64,000 nt of DNA from Myxocyprinus asiaticus (Eukaryota; Chordata; Actinopteri; Cypriniformes; Catostomidae): positions 34,436,735 to 34,500,734 of the forward strand of contig NC_059368.1 of the NCBI RefSeq assembly GCF_019703515.2. Reading direction: 5' to 3'. Shown piece by piece: positions 34,485 through 43,962 of the stretch. The notes below the pieces were generated by a model. The model had not been told where the DNA came from. It was given only the letters and a program-made list of their open reading frames with translations, and did not search any database. Every line of letters starts with the position of its first letter. The stretch's first letter is position 1. Both the position numbers and the translations under genes were made by a program.

Positions 34485-35171
34485 TGTCACGGTTCCAGTC
34501 AGTTTGTCGGTGTGTTTTGTATGTTTTATCATTTTCTCTCCCTCATGTCTCACAGGTGCGGCTGGAATGCATGATCAGCATTTCCATGGGAACACTGATT
34601 GTTCCTAGGGAAATGCTGATCATGCCACTGATTAGCGTGCTGAGCAACACCTGTTCTCCTCTAATTCACTCCCTTCTTTAGCCCGTAGTGTTCTCAGTAT
34701 CTTTGCTAGATTGTTGTTTGATATTGAGGATTAACCTCACTCTCTCTGCCTAGTTGGTCTTGTCTCGTGTATCTACTGGTTGCCTGCGTGTCAGGTGAGT
34801 GGTTGTCTTCCAATGTTGCTGCGAGTCAGCTGGTCTTCCACGGAGGATACCTCGTCTATGCCCACAAGTCGGGAGTTAAGTTCGCTCATCTCTGCTGGCC
34901 ATTGTTCTGCATCACTAGCTTCAACAGAGGATTCGACGAATCTGTTCCTGACTTCCACAACACACTCACTCATCCTACGAACACACTCTTCACGGATTGC
35001 CCCTTGCGCGACTATGATGCTCATGCCATTGGAGATCGCTTCCCACTGCTGCAGCCGGTGTCAGAATTTTCTTCATTCCTCAACCCAGTGAATGCTCATT
35101 ATTATTGTTAATAAATTCTTTGAACTGTTCCTCTGCTCTTGGGTCTGTTTGTCTCACTATCGTTCGTTACA
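34485..35171 (+). repeat. Gypsy 3 3' LTR
   Basis: Begins TGTCACGGTTCC directly after the integrase/chromodomain frame and ends TTCGTTACA, the TG...CA form of LTRs. It contains a 53-base hairpin and a 77-codon antisense frame (35024-34791) of unknown meaning. No upstream partner LTR is visible. Confidence 0.7.
34571..34623. repeat. 24-bp inverted repeat, 5-base loop
   Basis: ATGATCAGCATTTCCATGGG... pairs with ...AGGGAAATGCTGATCAT around the loop CTGAT; 21 of 24 positions pair, the mismatched trio being in the middle. Confidence 0.93.
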
Positions 35172-35204
35172 ATGGATGTATAATAAATTACAGGCTAATT
35201 TAAA

Positions 35205-36440
35205 GGTAGTGTCAATTATACAGATTTAAAAAGTTAGTTCATCCATAAAATTAAAATGCTGTCATCGTACACACATCCTCATGTTGTTCTGAACATTAGA
35301 CATTTTTATTCTGTGAAACACAAAAAGAGGTAAGGCAGAGCATTAGGGACTGACATTCTCTGTCACCATGTTTTTCATTGCATCTTCCTTTTCTATAAAA
35401 GTGACTGAAATTCGATATTGCAATATCTTTTGTGTTTCACAAAACAGTATCATACAGGTTTGAAACATACGGAGCACCTTAAGAGGACAGAGAGGGAGGA
35501 ATTTTTTTTTCCCTTCTGAAATATTTTGCATTCCCTTGCAATAGTTTTGCATTCCATCGCAATAAATAAATAAATAAATAATAAAATTAAATTAAAATTT
35601 GGTTTTAGTACAGTAACCATAGTTGAACAATGGTATTTGTAGTAAAACCATAACCACAAAACTTATCATGGTTTTAGTAGTAACCATATTTTAAACGTGA
35701 TACTTGTAGTGAAACCATTGTAATAACACAGGTCAATGAAAAGTATGGTAATAAAGTTAGAATTTTGTGGTTCCTCTGGTTTTACTACCATAATTAAACT
35801 ATTGTTACATTTAACCATTATGAAAATTAAACATTGTTTTCTACAGAAACCATTGTTTAACCATGGTATTTAAAAACCATTACAACAAAATTCGTAAACT
35901 ATAGTCATGTTTGCAGCAGAGCAGCAGGAACACTGTACAGAAGCTAAGTTGATTTTGGTTTAGATCTGTATTTATCTGTTTGTTTACTCACAATGGTGTG
36001 TTTGTGTGCTTATCCTGGATGTCTAAACTGAGAGAAAAATGTGAGATTATGCCCGTAACATGCCAATGTGAATTCGTCACACGAGAGATGTGTAGACATC
36101 GCTCTCGTGAATGCGTATACGGCTGCTGACGGAAAGCGATGATTTAGAGTTAAAAAGTACTTCAATATTGATATTTTTCACAACAAAGGCAATCATATCG
36201 CTTTAGAAGACATTAATTTAACCACTGGAGTCATATGGATGACATTTATGCTGACTGTCTGTGATTTTTGGAGCTTCAAATGTCTGATCACCTTCCACTT
36301 GTATTTTAAGGACCTACTGAGCTGATATATTTTTCTATTTTTCTTCAAATATGTTCTGCTAAAGAAAGAAAATCATTCACACCTGGGATATCATGAAGGT
36401 GAGTAAATGATGAGAGCATTTTCAGAACTTTCCCTTTAAG
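35205..36440. mobile_element. Long-inverted-repeat nonautonomous DNA element, copy 1
   Basis: The left end (AGTTAGTTCATCC... TCATGTTGTTCTGAAC) is the inverse of the right end (GGTGAGTAAATGATGAGAG... TTCCCTTTAA). Such ends are a familiar nonautonomous transposon type in fish. It shares its right half with copy 2. The middle (35600-35900) is a patch of many CCATGGTT-like and TTTAGTAGTAACCAT-like motifs. No protein. Confidence 0.6.
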
Positions 36441-36931
36441 TTAAGCAAACCCTTAGTGACAATATGCTTACAATTATATCTAAAGGTTTTCTTGAAGGGT
36501 TAGTTCACCCAAAAAATCTAAATTCTCTTATCATTTACTCACCCTCATGTCATCCCAGATGTGTATGACTTTCCTTTATCTGCAGAACACAAAGGAAGAT
36601 TTTTGGAAGAATATCTCAGCTCTGTAGGTCCATACAATGCAAGTGAATGGTGACCAAAACTTTGAAGCTACAAAAAGCAATCCAATCAGTTCCTTTTTTC
36701 ATTATAAATCACATTAGCAGCCTCCTTGGCGATCGTGATTTCAAGTTCGATTACACTTCCTAGCAACGTCTAGTACTCTGTGCACGCATCAAGCACTATG
36801 AAGTGTAATTGAGCTTGAAATCATTATTGTGCCTAGAGACTGCAATGGCAAGATGTACAGTGAAAAAGGAGTTACATTTTGGTCTGTTCTCACCCAAAAC
36901 CGACTGGATCACTTCAGAAGACATTGATTAA

Positions 36932-38892
36932 CCCTCTGGGGTCTGAGGGTGTTTTGGGCCCTGGAGAAGTTTTGACATGCCTTGACATTTGTACTTTTTT
37001 CACTTGCTTAAAAACATATTAATGGATAAAGACTGTATTTGGCACAAATAAATAACACTGTATTCAGCACAAACTGAGCTACAATAATATGTGAGCAACA
37101 TGTATGTACATGTTTGTATTTTTGAGAAAATAACGTTTATGCTTGGAAATTGAAAAAAACTCATTTTTAAGTCACTGAAATAAGGCCATGTAACACATAC
37201 TAAACATTTGTTCACAAGACTTTTGAGAACTGGATCTTGTAGCCTAGTGTTTTTCTACAAAATGATGTGAAAACCATCCTGATCACTCATTCATACAAAA
37301 CAAATATAGTCATTTAACTTTTGTAAGACACTTTTAGTGTTAGAAAGGCCATATGCGAGGAGGCATGGATGATCATGAATACTGATGTGATTCACACCTG
37401 AGGAGACAGAGACCCCTCCCCTGAGAGAGAATGAATTTGAGGAGACTTAATGATTGAATGTATTGTTTGTAGCTTATTCACAAAATCAAGAAGTAATCTG
37501 ACTATACATTTTCTTTACATAAAGACTTCACTTAAAAACTTTAGACCTACACTACCATTTAAAAGTTTTAGATCGGTAAGATTTTTTAATGTTTTTAAAA
37601 GAAATCTCTTCTGCTCACCAAGGCTGCCTTTATTTGATCCAAAATACAGCAAAAACAGTGATATTGTGAAATATTTTTACAATTTAAAATAACTGTTTTC
37701 TATTTGAATATATTGTCAAATGCAATTTATTCCTGTGATCAAAGCTGAATTTTCAGCATCATTACAGCAGTCTTAAGTGTCATGATCCTTCAGAAATCAT
37801 TCTAATATGCTGATTTTCTAATATGGGCATATTTACAGCACATTTTACACATTTACACCCGAACAGATATTTGCAAGCACAAGCTTCGTTGATGATAATG
37901 AGGCAGCATAAACACTAGTTAAAATATAATCTAAACTTCATATTATTTTTATATCATATTACATATCATATTTATATCATACAGCATACAATTTATATAC
38001 CTGCTTTAGCCAAAACAACATTTAAATGTAACTAAAACTTGCCTATTAGGACATATTTCAAATGTCAATACTTTGAATACTGGCTGGCAAATCTGGAAAT
38101 AGTCCAACTAGTAAAATATATACATGTTTATATAAAATAGCATGTCAACTAATGTAAGTAAAGACTTACTCATCCGAAATTGTTTCCTCGGCTGGATCAA
38201 GTCGCTCTTCAGAATGCAAATGTTCATCGTCGGAGCACCACACTGCCCCCCTCACAGGTGACTCTTTGTCACTATCCAGGACCATCTGTAGAGCTTCCTC
38301 ACCTGTGTAGCGTGCCATCTTCCAAACACACAGGAAAGTGAATGAATCTGATGATGAACTTGAAGTTGTTTAAGGCACTGTTGGGGGCATTTACCATTTG
38401 CATAGATCGTCTCAGCACATTACCGTATGAATAGCGCCCTCTGCGTGTGGGTGGGATCACATTAGTGATAATTAGCTAAGCCAGGAGAAACTGTACATCT
38501 CTTTAGTTTCATACAGATTACATTGCAGAAGAATATTTGTTTTAAATTTGAACTGTTTTATTTAAAAGTATACATTTTAAGCTTTCTTTAGCCATATGTT
38601 TCATGTTTGTCTGACAAGTATTCGCTGAGTTTCAGTTCATTTTTGTGACGTGTTTCAGAAAGATGCTTGCGGAGACAGAGACAGCTGAAAGCGCACCCTG
38701 TTTATTTTCTTTATTTTACAAAAGCACAAGGTTTTGTTGTTATTGTGAGTGTACACGAATAAAAGTAGACCCATTATAGTCTCTAATGATGTCTTACACT
38801 TATCTGTATGCCCAAAAATGATGGAGTATTTTAAGTTGTTTCCGCTGTTATGAGGAAAAAATCCAGCAGGATGCGCCGTCGACCCCTGGGGG
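36932..38892 (-). mobile_element. piggyBac-type nonautonomous element
   Basis: Flanked by TTAA at 36928-36931 and 38893-38896, the piggyBac target, with short inverted ends CCCTCTGGGGTC and CCCCCAGGGGTC (10 of 12 match). About 1.96 kb. Its only coding sequence is a transposase first exon at 38318-38170 (minus); the catalytic exons are absent. Ends differ from those of the piggyBac element at 50.8 kb, so it is another family. Confidence 0.8.
38170..38318 (-). pseudogene. piggyBac-type transposase exon 1
   Basis: ATG at 38318-38316 opens MARYTGEEALQMVLDSDKES, followed by an acidic stretch (SDDEHLHSEERLDPAEE). This resembles the acidic N-terminal exon of fish piggyBac-type transposases. It ends in a good splice donor (GTAAGT on minus at 38169-38164). 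No second exon with the DDD catalytic core exists in the element. Assignment rests on the acidic composition plus position inside TTAA-flanked ends. Confidence 0.6.
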
Positions 38893-39267
38893 TTAAACTA
38901 CTGGAGTCGAACGGATTACTTTTATGCTGCCTTTATCTACTTTTTAGAGCTTCAAAGGTCTGGCCACTATTCACTTGCATTGTATGGACCTACAGACCTG
39001 ATATGTCCTTCTGAAAAAAAAAAAAAATTGTGTTCTGCAAAAGAAATAAAGTCATACATATCTGGGATGGAATGAGGGTAAGATAATAATGAAAATTTTC
39101 ATTTTAGGGTGAAATATCCCTTTAACTTAAGGGATTCTCTTCAACTGGACAAGTTCTTTGCTCTTGCAGTTCGTTAAATTTGCATACATCTAATTTTGAA
39201 AAGAACTTCCAAGCAGACAGCCATCCATATAAAAGCAAAAAAAGGTTTTGTGTGCTGCAGGTAGGAC

Positions 39268-39608
39268 TGGAATAGATGTCTGCCCTGGCTGACACTGGTT
39301 AAGGCCAACATCTGTAAGTTCTCGGTCTTCATCTGGGGCTTACAGAAAAACAGAAGACCTGCAATAAAAAAAAACAAAAAAACAAAAACAAACAAAAAAA
39401 AACAATGCAATTGAAATATTACCATATTACCCACTTCAGTATCAAATCTGGATCAGATGTCTGTCCAGGTTGACACTGGTTAAGGCTAACATCTGTAAGT
39501 TCTCGGTCTTCAACTGGGGCTTACAGAAAAACAGAAGACCTGCAATAAAATAAAACAAAAAAACAATGCAATTAAAATATTGCCATATTACCCACTTCAG
39601 TATCAAAT
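39268..39608. repeat. Tandem duplication, two copies (180 and 161 bp)
   Basis: Copies 39268-39447 and 39448-39608 share GACACTGGTTAAGGC, CATCTGTAAGTTCTCGGTC and CCACTTCAGTATCAAAT. The length difference is mostly an A/C-rich tract. The possible exon above lies in each copy. Confidence 0.9.
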
Positions 39609-40321
39609 CTTATCTGGTCACAGGAGTATTCCCAATACTATAACAACTCTTATAATGCCTTTAAACCCCTATAAAGGTTTTTGTATCCTGGGCGATACAA
39701 CAGAGAGGCTGAATCAAGGAGCAGTGTGTAAGTTGCCCAAATTTCTGTGAAAATTATTGAAAACAGAGTGTCTGCCAATACTGAGGCCATGTGACATTGT
39801 ATTAAAACTCAGGCATCAATTCACAATCTTAATTTAAAGTAACATGGAAGCATTGTGAGTAATCCACTGACCTCATGGCAAATGTTCCTGCCTTTGCATT
39901 TTGTTTTCATAATGCAAAATTGTCAATAAAAGAACTATGCTGAAGAAAAAAAAAACTTACATGTTTAAAAAATGTAATATGTTTGAAAATAGCAATAATT
40001 TAATTTGTTTTCATAAATTAAATTGTGAGGTATTTTTATGTTCTTGCCATTTTAAGGGTTAATGATCAGCAGGCTTACAAAATATTTTAAAAGTATTTTA
40101 AGTTATTTCGACTGACATCTGTTTTTTTGGTCTGCACCACGCAAGCTTGCAAAGGTGGAAAATTGTAATCAATGATGAGAAAGCCTTTACCATTCTGTGA
40201 TGTGCTGTGATGTGGCTCTGTTGAGGAGCTCCTCCCTAAAGGCAAAAGAAAAGGCATCAATCACAGTGAAACTGCATTTCAACAATGGGTCATTCCATAA
40301 TAAACTGAAAACTTATGAATG

Positions 40322-40737
40322 TGTCATGTATTTTGTTGGTTCATGTTTTTCATGTCTTTTATTTTGAAATTTCTAGTGCTTGTTTCATGTCATGTGGTTC
40401 CCTTGCCATGTGATTTCATGTTTCCCTCCATGTTCATGTGTCTTGTTTTCATTGGTTGATTGTCTTGTTATCTTGTTTAGAGTTCTTTGTGGTTATTGGT
40501 TATCTTTGTCATGTGTTCTCCCATGTCATGTATTTAACCCTCATGTTTTCCATGGTCCGTTGTCAGGTATTGTTTGTGAATGTAACTATGTTGGATTGTT
40601 CAAGTTTATGGCAAGTTATAGTCAAGTTAATGTTTTGTTCATGTTTAGAGTTAGGGTTTCTAGATATCATGACTTATAATAAACTGCACTTGGGTTCATT
40701 ACACATCATCGTTTGCCAGCACCAGCCCAAAGTTACA
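40322..40737 (+). repeat. Solo LTR with GAATG target duplication
   Basis: Begins TGTCATGTATTTTG and ends AAAGTTACA. Exact 5-base duplication GAATG at 40317-40321 and 40738-40742. Contains a GTATTTAACC promoter-like box near 40530 and an AATAAA signal near 40678. No internal element remains. The 99- and 104-codon frames inside are not meaningful. Confidence 0.8.
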
Positions 40738-40914
40738 GAATGTGAATTCTAGAATTATAAATAAATAACAGTTTATTCCATTATAACTCCGCCCTACTGT
40801 ATATCAAACATTATCTTGAGATATTTGGCACTACAATAAAATACATCAAAAAGAATACCACTGTCTTCTGTATTTGAGCCTCTTTGAGGTTGATTTACTG
40901 CAAAGGCAATGCCT

Positions 40915-40916
<2 letters not shown>

Positions 40917-40951
<35 letters not shown>
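40917..40951. repeat. Poly(A) tract
   Basis: About 35 consecutive A. Confidence 0.97.
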
Positions 40952-40954
<3 letters not shown>

Positions 40955-41109
40955 CCAGCTGAAAAGTTTCAACAGTGCAAAAAATGTTTTTGTCTAAAAA
41001 CTATTACCTTCTGAAGTATGAAGCAAATGAAATGGGTAAGGCACTGGACATCTCTCTGAAATAGAAAAATACATACAAGTGACATTATTAAACAGTATTA
41101 TTAACAGTC

Positions 41110-41468
41110 TGTGGGGATGGGGGCTTGGTCGTGTGTCTGTTAGCAGGAGAGAGGGAGTGGTGTGGCTCATCAAGCTGGTTGGTGTAATTTCTAACAGCTG
41201 ATTCTTGTTACAGTGATAGTGGGGAGAGACCTCAAAATGCAGCCAAGACATGCCAGAGGGGGGAGAGAGAGTGACATGATAGTGTGGCATGATGTGTTCT
41301 AAGAGTGTTTGAAGAGTTTGTTATTCAGAACCTGTTTGAGAATTTATGTTCAGAGTGTGTTTTTCGTTTGAGTGTGCAGTGTGAGAAGGAGACCGAAAAT
41401 AAAGTCATACTTGAACTGCTTCGTTGTTTCCCCTCTCCTCCTGTGTCTGAACGTGCAAATGTATCACA
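41110..41468 (+). repeat. Solo LTR with CAGTC target duplication
   Basis: Begins TGTGGGGATGGGGG and ends AATGTATCACA, with CAGTC at 41105-41109 and 41469-41473. AATAAA near 41397. No internal region. Confidence 0.8.
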
Positions 41469-41573
41469 CAGTCCTACTACTAATCATAATCATAAAATTA
41501 TCATATTTAATCCTTTAGGTAAAACACAAAAGACACCAACTGTTTCCCAGCACAATTTATAGGTACAGCAGAT

Positions 41574-42865
41574 GACAATGTATTTAAATGTATGTTATAT
41601 TGTTGTGAGACATACAATTGTAGTATTATGTAATATTAAGATAACTTTAGACTTCTACCTTTGCCATTCTCATCTGGACTTCTATGAACATTAGTGCAGA
41701 AAATGCCATAAAGTTTGTCCCTAAAATTAAAACAGTCTTTAAGAAAGTAATGACAGTTTTACATCTATTCACCTCGTGTATTGCGTGCGTGTCATAGGAC
41801 TTTCGTGAGTGAAAGACAGAGAAATGAATGAACTAAAGTTAAAGTATAGGAAATATGAGTAAAATTGATCATGTTAAAGTTGACCATCTACAACAACTGA
41901 AATGAGTCCAACATGTTGAATTATCAAAATTTACCTCAGATACCGGCTGCCTCACGGAAAATTGTGCAGTGCGCAAATAGGGCATTTAACTACAAAATTA
42001 CCAAGCGGGAATGTTTTTAAAACACTGAGGGACAAAACAATTCGAATCTAAAGTGATATTCAATGATAGACTGACAAAACATTGTGTAAAATGATAAATA
42101 AAAATACATTTATGCTTACCTTTGTCTAGTGATGCATCTACTGATGGTTGGCCTGCTGTAGATTCAAAAATGTGCATGTACAAAACTCAAATTTCTCTAA
42201 CCAAGTTTCAAATTAGAACAAATGTTATGATTTCGACAAAATCGGTCGGCGGTACATGTTGATGAATCAACATTCCGACATTGAATATATGTTCTATTTT
42301 CGACCTAACAATGTTCTGATGTACCGACCAAATAGTGAATGTGATACCACCAAACTCTAAAGACAATGGATAGGTGTACCGTTGCTTATGTTTGCTGTGA
42401 GAGAGACTATTCAGGAATCTGTAGGTTTCAGTTCTGTAGAACTGATGTTTGGTTTCACAGTTAGAGGCCCCTGAAACTGCTAAGTGAGCAGTTGCTTTCA
42501 CATTACTCTTCGCCCACGTCCATTCTCGATTATGACAGTACTTTCTGTGAATGGCTTCACAAAGCCTGTGAAATGGCAAGAGCTCATCTTAGACGTCCAG
42601 GCTAAAATGAAAGTCCGGCATGGCAGACTGGCCATTCAGTCCGGCCGCGAAATGGAGCCACATGGGCCGCCGCGTTATGTAGAACGCACCACAAAATGGC
42701 ACCGCGATATGTGGAAGGAGGCAGCGATATGCAGAAAAGGACAGCTCAACTTTTTGTCCAGTTTCTATGTAAAATCCTGGGCCGAATTTTCTTCCCAGTC
42801 CACCCCTGAAGTCCAGTTTAACAGAAAGAGTGTGATGTATAGTTTTCAACCGGGTGATTCTGAAT
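41574..42865. other. Spacer; unclassified overlapping frames
   Basis: Apart from the candidate exons at 41659 and 42120, I see no known element. Between 42484 and 42867 both strands are open (127 codons plus, 86 codons minus) in a GC-richer patch. Neither translation is recognised; it may be an old repeat. Confidence 0.4.
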
Positions 42866-43660
42866 GAATGAATGAATGTTACATTTATATAGTGCTTTTT
42901 TCTGATACTGCACTCAAAGTGCTTTACATAGTGAACGGAGGACTCTCTTCAACCACCACCAGTGTGCAATGTCTACCTGAAAGATATGACGGCAGCCATG
43001 GTGTTCCAGTATGCTCACCACAAACCAGCTGTTGGTGGATAATAGAGTGATACAGCCAAATAATGGATGGGCATTATTAGAAGGCCATTATTGATAAGGG
43101 CCAGTGGAGGGAATTTGGCCAGGACACCAGGAATACACCCCTACTCTTTACGAGATGTGCCCTGGGATTTTTAATGACAGAGAGTCAGGACCTCGGCTTA
43201 ATGTCTCTGTAACAAAGCTTCACACAGGGAGGGAAGGAGGACACAGGGAACTGGGTTTCTTCAGTCTCAGGTAAGGCTTTTTAATTGTCAACTTTCTGAG
43301 CTTACAGCTTCACTATAACTCAGTAGCTTCACAATATCTCATTAGCTTTACATTAACTCTTTAGCTTCACATTAACACATCAACTAATCAGCGGGACTCT
43401 AGATCTCTCGCGCTCTCTCCCCTTCTTGTCAGTGGTGTGGTCCTTTTATACCACTCTGCCCAAGCTCATTGTAACTAGAAACAGGTGTTAATCATAATCT
43501 AGCTCAGGTGTATGCATACTTACCGCTTTCTTTCTCTCTGGACGGACACTCGACCATGCCCCCGCTGCCACAGTCTCATTCAAAGGACAGTGTCTTTTTA
43601 CACTACAGTGTCCCTGTCACTGTACTGGGGCGATAGGACCCACACAGGGTGAGCACCCCC
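42866..43660. repeat. Dispersed fish repeat, split by a solo LTR
   Basis: Starts with (GAAT)n and ACATTTATATAGTGCTTTTT, followed by CAAAGTGCTTTACATAGTG, AACCACCACCAGTGTGCA and GGGATTTTTAATGACAGAGA. It is interrupted at 43208-43572, then resumes with AGGACAGTGTCTTTTTACA and GAGCACCCCCTACTGG. This is a common interspersed sequence in fish genomes. No protein; class uncertain. Confidence 0.7.
43208..43572 (+). repeat. Solo LTR with GTCTC target duplication
   Basis: Begins TGTAACAAAGC and ends CCGCTGCCACA. Exact 5-base duplication GTCTC at 43203-43207 and 43573-43577. CTTTTATACC promoter-like box near 43445. It splits the surrounding repeat, whose two halves rejoin across it. Confidence 0.85.
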
Positions 43661-43962
43661 TACTGGTCTGTACTTGTTCTCTTTACTATACCTGATTCAG
43701 TCTTGCAGGCTAAATTCTCTGGTCCCTACATAGTTAAGAAGAAATTCAGTGATACCGTCATTTGCACTCCTGATCGTAAGCAAAAGAGTAGGGTGTGCAA
43801 AGTGAAAATGTTGAAAGCTTACATTGCCTGCTATGTGACTAAAGATAATTCTCCTGTAAAATCTGTGTCTGTGTCTACAGCTGCTTTGCCTTCTGCTTAC
43901 CATCCTGAGGAGGATGAGTTAATGGCAAGTCACACTCAAACCCCAGAGGTACAGCTTGTGAA
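43649..43962 (+). pseudogene. Gypsy 4 integrase C-terminal end
   Basis: Reads FSGPYIVKKKFSDTVICTPDRK, RVCKVKMLKAYIACY and a Ser/Pro-rich linker up to the hAT insertion. This matches the end of integrase C-terminal domains of Gmr1-type elements. The reading frame past 43962 belongs to the hAT end. Confidence 0.7.

Larger units (their letters stand above)
30985..35171 (+). mobile_element. Ty3/gypsy element 3 (chromovirus-like), 5' LTR not found
   Basis: Plus-strand gag, protease, RT, RNase H and integrase in normal order, then a 3' LTR. A stretch like a chromodomain start follows integrase (VDGSLMYMVRRLIDIRWR) and is cut by the LTR. The left end begins within gag, with no LTR recognised upstream. 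Scattered stops and frameshifts make it inactive, though individual domains are well preserved. Confidence 0.8.
36496..39127. mobile_element. Long-inverted-repeat nonautonomous DNA element, copy 2
   Basis: Terminal inverted repeats of about 190 bp: GGTTAGTTCACCCAAAAAAT at 36498 and the inverse of ATTTTAGGGTGAAATATCCC at 39120. The shared internal part includes GTCCATACAATGCAAGTGAA and its inverse near 38975-38995. A piggyBac-type element splits it at TTAA (36932-38892). Without that insertion it is about 670 bp, with no coding content. Confidence 0.7.
39190..42155 (-). other. Candidate cryptic multi-exon gene segment
   Basis: Minus-strand short segments flanked by AG and GT: 42155-42120 (36 nt), 41720-41659 (62 nt), 41055-41008 (48 nt), 40235-40191 (45 nt), then a last exon starting at 39338 and open to TAG at 39192-39190. 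Acceptors have pyrimidine tracts (e.g. CTTTTCTTTTGCCTTTAG before 40235) and donors read GTAAGC, GTAGAA, GTAATA, GTAAAG. One reading phase stays open through the chain: DKLYGIFCTNVHRSPDENGK, RCPVPYPFHLLHTSE, RSSSTEPHHSTSQN, EDRELTDVGLNQCQPGQTS. I recognise no family. Such patterns can arise by chance in AT-rich DNA, and solo LTRs sit in the introns. Speculative. Confidence 0.25.

Noticed and set aside
34767..35111. Frames of 77-114 codons on both strands
   Set aside because: Within the gypsy 3 3' LTR; not recognised and mutually overlapping.
40380..40752. Plus-strand frames of 99 and 104 codons with hydrophobic stretches
   Set aside because: Inside a solo LTR; T-rich composition gives false membrane-like segments.
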